The notes below the pieces were generated by a model. It did not search any database. It was not told the origin of the DNA and saw nothing but the letters and a program-made list of their open reading frames with translations. Below, in pieces: positions 1-5,922 of a stretch of 6,018 nt of DNA (within the stretch, counting starts at the first letter, position 1; every line of letters starts with the position of its first letter). Where the stretch lies: contig JAJZKG010000033.1 in NCBI GenBank assembly GCA_021809565.1, forward strand, positions 1 through 6,018. The letters are read 5' to 3'. Source of the stretch: a bacterium (lineage in GTDB: Bacteria; Patescibacteria; Dojkabacteria; JAKAPS01; JAJZLI01). Position numbers and translations under genes: made by a program.

Positions 1-1465
1 GTATATAGGAGCCAATCAACTACAATACATACGCAAGCAAATATCTAAAGGATTAAAATTTATATTTGACAGAAAAATTCCTGGAAAAATAGGGAGAGAA
101 ACTGTAATAAACCTCTCTTATAGTAATTTACATGCAAAAAGATCCCGAACCTTTGTAACAATTGGAGGAATAATGATAGGAGTAGGAATGATTGTATTCT
201 TAGTATCACTAGGGTATGGACTACAATCCCTAGTTATTTCAAGAGTTGCAAAACTAGGAGCAATTAAAGAAGCAAGTGTTTCAATACAAACAGGAAGCAA
301 ATTACAGATTAACGATAGTACATTATATAAATTAAAATCTATTCCAAATGTTACTAATGTATACCCTATTATATCTGTGGTTGGAAAAGTAAATTACAAT
401 AATTCAAATTCTGACATGGCAGTATATGGAGTAACAACTGGGTATCTAAAATCTTTGAGTATTAATCCTATTAGTGGAAATTTCTTCAATAATAACAACT
501 TAACAAATACGCTTCCAGTAGAAACCCAGCAACAATCAAGTCAACAAGGAAATAGCACTGCATCAAACAGCACCCCTGAAAACCAAACAGGAAATGGATC
601 TCTTCCTTTCATAAATGTTCCTTCCCTTTCTACTCCAGTACAAACACCAAAAACAACAATAGTATCCCTACTATCCTCATCAAATGATGCTGTAGTAAAC
701 CAAGCAATGTTAATTGAGCTTGGGATACCTATTCAAAAGGCCATAGGAAAAACATTTCAAGCATCATTTATTGTAACATCTAACCTTCTAGGAAATACAA
801 GCCAGTCTATACAAACAAAGCCAATTACATTTAAAATAGTAGGTGTGCTCCCTGGTACTGCCACACCTGATATATATGTACCTTTTATAGATTTAAGGTC
901 AATTGGTATTACAGACTATTCTCAACTTGAAGTTGTTGTAAGCCAGGCAAATCAACTTGCATTGGTAAGGAAACAAATAGAATCATACGGATATGCAACA
1001 ACATCAGTTGCAGATACTGTCTCACAAATTAATGGGGTGTTTAATACATTGAAAATCATATTAGCTCTATTTGGGTTTATTGCCCTAATAGTTGCAGCAT
1101 TAGGTATGCTTAATACCTTGACAATATCTCTTCTTGAGAGAACCAGGGAAGTTGGATTAATGAAAGCTCTTGGAATGCAATCAAGTGAGGTTATGGAACT
1201 ATTCTTGACAGAATCTATGGTAATGTCAGTTCTTGGTGGAATCCTAGGCATAATATTTGGTTATGTTATTGGGAAAATATTAAGTATATTACTATCAATA
1301 ATATCTATTTCTAAAGGTGGTGGATATATAAATATATCTACTATTCCTTGGAGCATGGTTATTTTGGTTATAATCCTTTCTGTAATAGTAGGAGGAATAA
1401 CAGGAATATACCCTGCAGTAAGAACAAGAAGAATATCTGCATTGAATGCATTAAGATATGAATAA
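1..1465 (+). CDS. ABC transporter permease, MacB/FtsX type (5' partial)
   Basis: Membrane subunit of a MacB/LolCE-like ABC transporter, which uses a separate cytoplasmic ATPase to drive export or envelope work without forming a classical channel. The frame is open from base 2 and contains no ATG, GTG or TTG before the ATG at 173. That ATG lies inside the first membrane segment, so the true start is upstream; 487 residues are visible. In visible numbering, TM1 is about 51-75, preceded by a basic stretch (HAKRSR). A large extracytoplasmic MacB_PCD-like domain follows (about 76-345), then the FtsX domain with TMs near 352-374, 407-435 and 450-473. The cytoplasmic loop ERTREVGLMKALG (379-391) and the ending NALRYE are family hallmarks. 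A Ser/Thr/Asn/Gln-rich stretch (nt 506-652) interrupts the extracytoplasmic domain. The substrate cannot be told, and no ATPase gene is in view; it may lie just upstream. Confidence 0.9.
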   Translation, partial: YIGANQLQYIRKQISKGLKFIFDRKIPGKIGRETVINLSYSNLHAKRSRTFVTIGGIMIGVGMIVFLVSLGYGLQSLVISRVAKLGAIKEASVSIQTGSKLQINDSTLYKLKSIPNVTNVYPIISVVGKVNYNNSNSDMAVYGVTTGYLKSLSINPISGNFFNNNNLTNTLPVETQQQSSQQGNSTASNSTPENQTGNGSLPFINVPSLSTPVQTPKTTIVSLLSSSNDAVVNQAMLIELGIPIQKAIGKTFQASFIVTSNLLGNTSQSIQTKPITFKIVGVLPGTATPDIYVPFIDLRSIGITDYSQLEVVVSQANQLALVRKQIESYGYATTSVADTVSQINGVFNTLKIILALFGFIALIVAALGMLNTLTISLLERTREVGLMKALGMQSSEVMELFLTESMVMSVLGGILGIIFGYVIGKILSILLSIISISKGGGYINISTIPWSMVILVIILSVIVGGITGIYPAVRTRRISALNALRYE

Positions 1466-1503
1466 ACTCAATATAACTAATTTATGTATAAAAAAAGTAT
1501 ATC

Positions 1504-1513
1504 CTCATATGAG
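1504..1513. repeat. Perfect 10-bp palindrome CTCATATGAG
   Basis: This self-complementary 10-mer lies 38 bases after the permease stop and 56 bases before the pilus operon start. With one bulged C, flanking TAT and ATA can add three more pairs. It could be a small operator for a dimeric regulator or a weak hairpin. There is no T-run directly after it, so it does not look like an intrinsic terminator. No binding protein can be named. Confidence 0.35.
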
Positions 1514-1529
1514 ATAGCACATACAAATT

Positions 1530-1544
1530 AAAATTTATAATTTT
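1530..1544 (+). terminator. Weak A/T-only hairpin with trailing Ts
   Basis: AAAATT and AATTTT flank a 3-base TAT loop, and T1545 follows directly. In position and shape it could end the permease transcript. However, the stem has no G-C pairs and would be very unstable, and it overlaps the TATAAT word at 1536-1541, which is an equally good reading of the same bases. It is listed only as a candidate. Confidence 0.15.
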
Positions 1545-1569
1545 TCAAAAATAATGTAATATTAATAAC

Positions 1570-3189
1570 ATGGATAATCTGCTTCGAAATATCATTGCAA
1601 GGGAAAAAGTATTTGGGATAGACATTACAAATTCATCAATTCGTATAATACAATTTGAAACTAAAAAGGACTATTTTGTACTAAAAAGTATTGCAGAAGA
1701 AGAGATTCCTATAACTTCATTTGTTGCAGGAGTAATAAGACAAAAAGACATTGTTGCCCAAAAATTAATAGACTCAATAAACAAAGCATACCCTAAAAAA
1801 ATTACTACAAAATTTGCGGTAGTACTACTTCCAGATGACCAAATATATACACAGATAATAAAGCTACCAAAGGTAGAAAAAAATAAAATAGAGAAGGCAA
1901 TTGCCTTTCAACTTTCATCGTTCATACCAATGAAGGAAGATGAAGTTTACTGGGACTTTGCAATATTATCTGAAGATTCAAACAATTACGAAATTATTAT
2001 TAATGCAGTAGGAAAAGAAAGTGCAGACTCATTTATAGAGACACTTAGTATAGCAGGCATTACTCCTCTTGTTTTTGAAAGTAGATCACAGGCAGCACTA
2101 AGGGCAATTAAGGGGCATAATAAAACAGAGGAAGAGTATATGTTAATAGATATAGGAAAAAGTATTACAAATATTGCTATAACAAAAAAGGCTGCTATAC
2201 AATTTTCTTCCTCAGTTTTCTTTGGTGTAAATCAAATTATCAAAGTAATAGGAGAATACAATAAAATTAATGATGACAAAATCAAGGAAATCCTGGAAAA
2301 AGATGGCGTCGTCTCTGAAGATACAGAACTACAAAAACATATAGATACATTATTTATTCAACCTCTACAAGAAATGCAAAAAGCAATTAACTATTATGGG
2401 GAAGAAAAGATAGCAAAAGTATATCTTTATGGAGATGGAGCCCAGCTAAAAGGAGTACTTGATAAATTTCAATCTCAAACTAATGTAAAAACAGAAATTG
2501 CAGGTATTGGAATAAAAATATTTCCAATACTGCAGTGGGAAAAACACGAAAAAATTTCTCCATATATATCCATTATAGGAATTGAAATGATAAATAAGAT
2601 AAAAGATCTTATTTACATAAATATCTTACCGAAAAAACAAAAAAGCATAGGGATAAGTAAATTCATAAAGAAACAAACATTAGGTCTATTAAAATTTATA
2701 TTAATAGACCTTGTTATATTGTCCGTAGGGATGCTATATCTAAGTTACCAAAATACTCTGTCGATACAAAATACAAAAAATGTGATACAAACCTACATAC
2801 AGGCAAATAATAACCCTAAATACAAAGGGTTAAATACAAAAATAAATACACTAAACACAGAATTATCAAATTTATCTAATGCATACAAAACACAATACAA
2901 GTGGTCAAAAACAATCGAAGAAATTGCCAATTTAATACCTTCAGGGATAACATTAAATCAGTTTAAAATACAAAATACAGCAAAGGCGCAAAGCAGTTCA
3001 ACCCTGTCTGTACAACCAGTATGGCAGATTACACTTGGAGGGGTAGCACAAACAGGATCTCTAGTAGTAAATCTTGCCAATACACTTGAAAGGGAAAATG
3101 GAATATCAAATGTAGAAATGCCTATTTCTAACTTTCAATCTAGCCAGAATGCAAACTTTACTATAACATTTAATATTAACCCACAATGA
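1570..3189 (+). CDS. Type IV pilus assembly PilM-PilN fusion protein
   Basis: Scaffold of the type IV pilus inner-membrane alignment complex, at 539 residues. Residues 1 to about 345 match PilM, the cytoplasmic FtsA/actin-like member: an N-terminal phosphate-loop strand (FGIDITNSSIRIIQF, 15-29), a second one (MLIDIGKSITNIAI, 191-204) and an adenosine-site-like GDGAQLKG (288-295), where the usual second Gly is Asp. At 350-354 comes INILP, equivalent to the INLLP peptide at the N-terminus of PilN. Next are a basic stretch, a membrane helix (about 376-395), a probable coiled coil (about 398-440) and a PilN-like extracytoplasmic domain containing IANLIPSGITL. PilM is usually about 350 aa and PilN about 190 aa, so the length fits a full fusion, like the GspL layout of type II secretion. 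An in-frame TAA at 1552 and no intervening ATG make 1570 the start; no Shine-Dalgarno sequence precedes it. The stop overlaps the pilO start (ATGA). Confidence 0.87.
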   Translation: MDNLLRNIIAREKVFGIDITNSSIRIIQFETKKDYFVLKSIAEEEIPITSFVAGVIRQKDIVAQKLIDSINKAYPKKITTKFAVVLLPDDQIYTQIIKLPKVEKNKIEKAIAFQLSSFIPMKEDEVYWDFAILSEDSNNYEIIINAVGKESADSFIETLSIAGITPLVFESRSQAALRAIKGHNKTEEEYMLIDIGKSITNIAITKKAAIQFSSSVFFGVNQIIKVIGEYNKINDDKIKEILEKDGVVSEDTELQKHIDTLFIQPLQEMQKAINYYGEEKIAKVYLYGDGAQLKGVLDKFQSQTNVKTEIAGIGIKIFPILQWEKHEKISPYISIIGIEMINKIKDLIYINILPKKQKSIGISKFIKKQTLGLLKFILIDLVILSVGMLYLSYQNTLSIQNTKNVIQTYIQANNNPKYKGLNTKINTLNTELSNLSNAYKTQYKWSKTIEEIANLIPSGITLNQFKIQNTAKAQSSSTLSVQPVWQITLGGVAQTGSLVVNLANTLERENGISNVEMPISNFQSSQNANFTITFNINPQ

Positions 3190-3728
3190 AAAGAAGAAAT
3201 ATAAAAACATATATAATCTTTACTATATTTATAATAGCTATAATATATTTGACCTATTTTTCTTATACAAAATACACAAAGTCAACTAAACAGAAAGTAG
3301 AATTACAAAATACACTTACTGTATTACAAGCTAAACAGGCACAGGATATACAGGTATTAAATGAGTATGATACATACGCTCCAGGTATTAGTAATATACA
3401 AAATACAATAGTAACAAATAATACTCTGCTCAATTGGGTAAATCAAGAAAATTTAGTTGCATCTATTACTGGAAATGCAAACACAATAGAATTTCAAGAT
3501 GCAACAGTTACACAGAATAATATACAAATAAATGGCAGTACATCAAATGCGCCAATTCAAGATCTAATTGTTAATATTAACCTTCAGGGAAATTTCCAAC
3601 AGCTAGTAAACTTCCTTGCAATGATGGAAAACTCATATTACTTCACAAATGTAACTTCAATTGCATCCCAAACTGAAAATTCGGGAGTGATTAATACTTC
3701 AATAACATTAGAACTACACATATCATGA
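3186..3728 (+). CDS. pilO: Type IV pilus assembly protein PilO
   Basis: PilO pairs with PilN on the outer face of the inner membrane and links the pilus motor platform to the rest of the machine. The 180-residue chain shows the family layout: a short basic cytoplasmic N-terminus (MKRRN), one membrane helix (about 8-26), a predicted coiled coil (about 33-60), and an extracytoplasmic ferredoxin-like domain. The diagnostic PilO stretch is near the end, VNINLQGNFQQLVNFLAMME (129-148), followed by YYFTNVTSI. The domain is rich in Asn, Gln, Thr and Ser and has no cysteine. The ATG overlaps the stop of the PilM-PilN gene, and its own TGA overlaps the next ATG, so translation is probably coupled; no Shine-Dalgarno sequence is visible. 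The assignment rests on motif, topology and position. Confidence 0.83.
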   Translation: MKRRNIKTYIIFTIFIIAIIYLTYFSYTKYTKSTKQKVELQNTLTVLQAKQAQDIQVLNEYDTYAPGISNIQNTIVTNNTLLNWVNQENLVASITGNANTIEFQDATVTQNNIQINGSTSNAPIQDLIVNINLQGNFQQLVNFLAMMENSYYFTNVTSIASQTENSGVINTSITLELHIS

Positions 3729-3979
3729 ATGAAAAATCTTTTATAAAAACACACCCAATAGAGTTAGTAAAACTTATAATCGCGATAATAATAATAATAG
3801 CAAATATATATATTGCATATAAATTATTAAATTTAGGAAAGAGTATCCATACTCCAGAGGCAACAACACCAACTATTAATGTTTTAGAATATAAAAATCT
3901 GCAAAAGACGGTATCGACAAAACAGATATACTCATCATCATCTGCCTCCCCTAATATATCTGTCCCAAATATATTCTAA
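3725..3979 (+). CDS. Small single-pass membrane protein in the pilus operon
   Basis: Not recognised as a known family. The 84 residues comprise a charged N-terminus (about 1-13), one very Ile-rich membrane helix (about 14-35) and a Ser/Thr/Pro-rich tail of about 49 residues ending PNISVPNIF. By the positive-inside rule the tail is probably outside, the same topology as PilN and PilO. The ATG overlaps the pilO TGA, which strongly suggests it is a real, co-translated gene. It occupies the slot where PilP follows PilO in proteobacterial operons, but it has no lipobox cysteine and is too short for PilP. A small accessory subunit of the PilM/N/O platform is the simplest guess. A run of five ATA codons (3785-3799) encodes part of the helix. 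Confidence 0.7.
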   Translation: MNEKSFIKTHPIELVKLIIAIIIIIANIYIAYKLLNLGKSIHTPEATTPTINVLEYKNLQKTVSTKQIYSSSSASPNISVPNIF

Positions 3980-3982
3980 GGA
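3978..3982 (+). promoter_or_regulatory. Weak ribosome binding site for rsmA
   Basis: AAGGA starts within the TAA stop of the preceding gene and ends 11 bases before the rsmA ATG, longer than the usual spacing. AGGGA at 3989-3993 touches the ATG and is too close to act. No promoter is evident in the 14-base gap, so rsmA probably depends on the pilus transcript. Confidence 0.35.
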
Positions 3983-3993
3983 TAAGACAGGGA

Positions 3994-4761
3994 ATGATTG
4001 ATATAAATCCTAAAAAATCACTAGGACAAAACTTCCTTAAAGATAAAAATATTATTAAAAAAATTGTATCTAATGTAAGTAAGGATGATTACGTACTAGA
4101 GGTTGGACCAGGAACAGGACAAATTACAAAGGAGATATTAAAGAAAACAAAAAATTTAGCTGCTGTAGAAGTTGATAAAGAGCTTTCAATGTTTTTAGAA
4201 AAAAAATATTCTATTACTGTTTATAAAGAAGATATTTTAAAATTTAAATTAGAACCCTTTTTGGAACAATTTCATACAAAAAAATATGTCGTTATCGGGT
4301 CTCTTCCATACTATATTTCAAAAAATATTATTTCCAAATTTTTAAAAACAGAACCAAGGCCAACCGACATGACATTTATAGTACAAAAAGAAGTTGCAGA
4401 TAAGTACCTATATGAAGGAAACCTATTGCATAATACCCTCAAGATATATGCAAATGAAATTAAATCTTTAGGTTTGGTACAAAAAACAAAATTCTACCCA
4501 ATACCAAAGGTAGAAAGTAAAATTATACACATATATAACCTAAAAAAGATTACTAAGGACTCTTCTAAATTTGAAGCATTTTTAAAGAAGGCATATATGT
4601 TTCCAAGAAAAACCCTCAAGAATAATAAAAACATAGAATCATTTGAGTATTCTTCTAAAAGACCAGAAGAGCTATCATATACAGATTGGCAAAGTTTATT
4701 TTTCAAAAACAAAAATTATATTAATTCCTCTTTAATAAAATCAAAGACTGTACATATATAA
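3994..4761 (+). CDS. rsmA: 16S rRNA adenine(1518/1519)-N6 dimethyltransferase RsmA/KsgA
   Basis: SAM-dependent enzyme that dimethylates two adjacent adenines in the 3' terminal hairpin of 16S rRNA, a late small-subunit maturation step. At 255 residues it is near the family length. Visible motifs in order: KKSLGQNFL near the N-terminus, the SAM-binding loop EVGPGTGQ (36-43), the acidic ribose contact EVD (59-61), ED (79-80), the catalytic motif SLPYYIS (103-109), MTFIVQKEVADKYL, FYPIPKVESK and a C-terminal RKTLKNN / RPEELS region. Residue 103 is Ser where the family has Asn (NLPY), a notable deviation at the active site. The loop after QKEVADKYL is also shorter than usual. The start is the ATG just before the conserved N-terminus. 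The last 13 residues lie beyond the conserved fold, inside a 41-bp overlap with the convergent yidC. An Erm-type methylase is less likely because of the RsmA-like C-terminal lobe. Confidence 0.9.
   Translation: MIDINPKKSLGQNFLKDKNIIKKIVSNVSKDDYVLEVGPGTGQITKEILKKTKNLAAVEVDKELSMFLEKKYSITVYKEDILKFKLEPFLEQFHTKKYVVIGSLPYYISKNIISKFLKTEPRPTDMTFIVQKEVADKYLYEGNLLHNTLKIYANEIKSLGLVQKTKFYPIPKVESKIIHIYNLKKITKDSSKFEAFLKKAYMFPRKTLKNNKNIESFEYSSKRPEELSYTDWQSLFFKNKNYINSSLIKSKTVHI
4721..4761. other. Convergent coding overlap of rsmA and yidC
   Basis: The 3' ends of the two genes overlap by 41 bp on opposite strands. These bases encode the last 13 residues and stop of RsmA (+) and the last 13 residues (272-284) and stop of YidC (-). 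The YidC side is part of its final membrane helix and short LLKRN end, and the RsmA side is a tail outside the conserved fold. No G-C-rich hairpin with a T-run is visible on either strand here. Confidence 0.85.
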
Positions 4762-5575
4762 ACATTGACTGCACAAACCAATAAATAGATAGTGCTGCGG
4801 GAATAGGACTTAGTACTCCAAGAGAAATTATAAATATAAAGATAGGCATAATATAGAGCATTTGCTTTGAGATAGCATTTCCCATTGCCATTGGGTCTGC
4901 CTCTAGTGCCTTCTTATCTCCTCCTTTACTCTCCTGCAATTCTAAAGAAAGATCTTCCTTTGAAACTTCACTTGACGTATTAGGTAAAGATACTTTTGTC
5001 ACAAGATATTGAGAGAGACCGACTAAAATAGCAAGAATGATATATGGAATAATATGATAATCTCCTATTTTAAAATTAAAAGCATCTTTTCCAACATTAA
5101 TGAAAAACATATTTAAGTTATAGTGATATGATGTAGGATACCTAAGAAATGGTATGTATAAAAGCTTATTAATAGCAGAGGCTCCATTTTTTGACATCAT
5201 TATAATAGCAGCATAAATTGCATATAAAAATGGAATTTGTATTATTAAGGATAAGCAGTTTCCTGTAGGGTTAACCCCTTCTTCTTTAAATAGCTTCATC
5301 TGCTCTTCTCTAAGTTTGGCAAGGTCTCCTTTATATTTTTCTTGAATCTCTTTAAGTTTAGGCTGAACTTTTGCCATATTCCTTGAAGCTTTTATCTGGC
5401 CTGCCTGCATTGGCCATAAAGCCAATCTAAACAGTACAGTGATAAGGATAACAGCAATTCCAAAATTTCCCCCTGAGACCTTATATAACAGAACTAAGAT
5501 ATTTAAAATCGGATGAAAGAAAATATCATTCCAGATAAATCCAAATACAACAGCAAAAAAATGAAAAAAACTCAT
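4721..5575 (-). CDS. yidC: Membrane protein insertase YidC (Oxa1/SpoIIIJ type, short form)
   Basis: Inserts and folds inner-membrane proteins, alone or with SecYEG. The 284 residues correspond to the five-helix Oxa1/SpoIIIJ core; the large periplasmic domain of proteobacterial YidC is absent, and there is no lipobox cysteine. Signatures: LFRLALWPM with the groove arginine R50, the charged cytoplasmic hairpin (about 58-100), NPTGNCLSLIIQIPFLYAIY (102-121), and the final helix pair with MPIFIF and PAALSIYWFVQS. Membrane segments lie near 22-56, 107-127, 172-193, 240-256 and 258-280. The cytoplasmic loop 195-236 is long, charged and Ser/Glu/Lys-rich. The C-terminus stops at LLKRN, without the long basic tail seen in many homologues. 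The start ATG overlaps the rnpA stop (ATGA, 5572-5575) and has a strong GAGGAGG site 10 bases upstream. Its 3' end overlaps rsmA. Confidence 0.93.
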   Translation of the reverse strand: MSFFHFFAVVFGFIWNDIFFHPILNILVLLYKVSGGNFGIAVILITVLFRLALWPMQAGQIKASRNMAKVQPKLKEIQEKYKGDLAKLREEQMKLFKEEGVNPTGNCLSLIIQIPFLYAIYAAIIMMSKNGASAINKLLYIPFLRYPTSYHYNLNMFFINVGKDAFNFKIGDYHIIPYIILAILVGLSQYLVTKVSLPNTSSEVSKEDLSLELQESKGGDKKALEADPMAMGNAISKQMLYIMPIFIFIISLGVLSPIPAALSIYWFVQSMFIYVQSLILLKRN

Positions 5576-5910
5576 AATAATTTTGCCTCCTCAAGCATTA
5601 ATTTAATATTATCTTTAATATCTTTATATTCTAAACCCTCCCAATTACTATAATTAGGATTTAAAACAAAAATTATATCATATCCAACTTTTATATCTCC
5701 AATAATTTCTCTCACAACAAACCGAAACCTTCTCTTTAACTTATTTCTAAAATAGGCTTTTCCTACTTTTTTCTTTACAACAAAACCAAACCTAGAATGA
5801 TCTATCCCGTTAGGGGAAAAAAACATTAAGAAGTATTCACATGATACTCTATCTTTCCCTTTATAGACTCTTTCAAAATCTCTCCTTAATCTATTTATTC
5901 TTGGAAGCAT
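5572..5910 (-). CDS. rnpA: Ribonuclease P protein component
   Basis: Protein cofactor of RNase P; it binds the catalytic RNA and the 5' leader of precursor tRNAs. The 112-residue length is typical. The chain opens with LPRINRLRRDFERVYK, the family N-terminus. It then has the central strand RFGFVVKKKVGKA and the RNR-type signature FRNKLKRRFRFVVRE (54-68; R55, N56, K59, R60), and ends with a helix after DIIFVLNPN. The frame also permits a TTG start at 5922 that would add MQGV, but the ATG at 5910 matches the family start and has AAGGAG just before it. It lies 12 bases downstream of the rpmH stop, and its own stop overlaps the yidC ATG, giving the standard rpmH-rnpA-yidC order. Confidence 0.93.
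   Translation of the reverse strand: MLPRINRLRRDFERVYKGKDRVSCEYFLMFFSPNGIDHSRFGFVVKKKVGKAYFRNKLKRRFRFVVREIIGDIKVGYDIIFVLNPNYSNWEGLEYKDIKDNIKLMLEEAKLL
5586..5592 (-). promoter_or_regulatory. Strong ribosome binding site for yidC inside rnpA
   Basis: GAGGAGG on the minus strand, 10 bases before the yidC ATG, is embedded in the Glu-Glu codons near the end of rnpA. With the ATGA overlap it fixes the yidC start at 5575 and suggests initiation both independent of and coupled to rnpA. It contrasts with the pilus genes on the other strand, which lack such sites. Confidence 0.75.
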
Positions 5911-5912
5911 TA

Positions 5913-5918
5913 CTCCTT
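5913..5918 (-). promoter_or_regulatory. Ribosome binding site for rnpA, short spacing
   Basis: AAGGAG on the minus strand sits only 2 bases before the ATG at 5910, closer than the usual 5-9. It is the only purine-rich site in the 12-base rpmH-rnpA gap and supports the ATG over the TTG at 5922, which would lie upstream of the site. Confidence 0.55.
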
Positions 5919-5922
5919 GCAA

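Larger units (their letters stand above)
1466..1569 (+). promoter_or_regulatory. Intergenic region, possible pilus operon promoter
   Basis: This is the only sizeable gap in the window, between the permease stop and the pilus operon. It contains an exact TATAAT at 1536-1541, but no TTGACA-like hexamer 16-18 bases upstream and no extended -10 TG. A second -10-like word, TGTAAT (1555-1560), lies so close to the ATG at 1570 that a transcript from it would be nearly leaderless. Such words occur by chance in DNA this AT-rich. The change of function across the gap and the tight packing of the genes after it make a promoter here reasonable, but its exact position is not established. Confidence 0.35.

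Noticed and set aside
66..71. TTGACA word as a -35 promoter element
   Set aside because: It lies inside the permease reading frame (open from base 2), and no -10-like hexamer follows at 16-18 bases.
1205..1210. TTGACA word as an internal promoter
   Set aside because: It encodes conserved residues of the FtsX domain (FLTES), and no TATAAT-like sequence is at the right distance.
952..1251. Minus-strand open frame of about 99 codons
   Set aside because: It is antisense to the conserved FtsX domain of the permease, shows no recognisable protein features and has no context of its own.
173..1465. Permease starting at the ATG at 173
   Set aside because: This ATG lies within the first membrane helix, and the frame upstream carries the matching cytoplasmic and helix start. 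The gene is 5' truncated by the window edge.
3785..3799. Five ATA repeats as a phase-variation tract
   Set aside because: The repeat unit is three bases, so slippage would not shift the frame. It simply encodes isoleucines of a membrane helix in an AT-rich genome.
4494..4712. Minus-strand open frame of about 72 codons
   Set aside because: It is antisense to the conserved C-terminal half of rsmA and looks like a shadow frame.
5911..5922. TTG start for rnpA at 5922
   Set aside because: It would place the start before the AAGGAG site and add four residues not seen in the family; the ATG at 5910 fits better.
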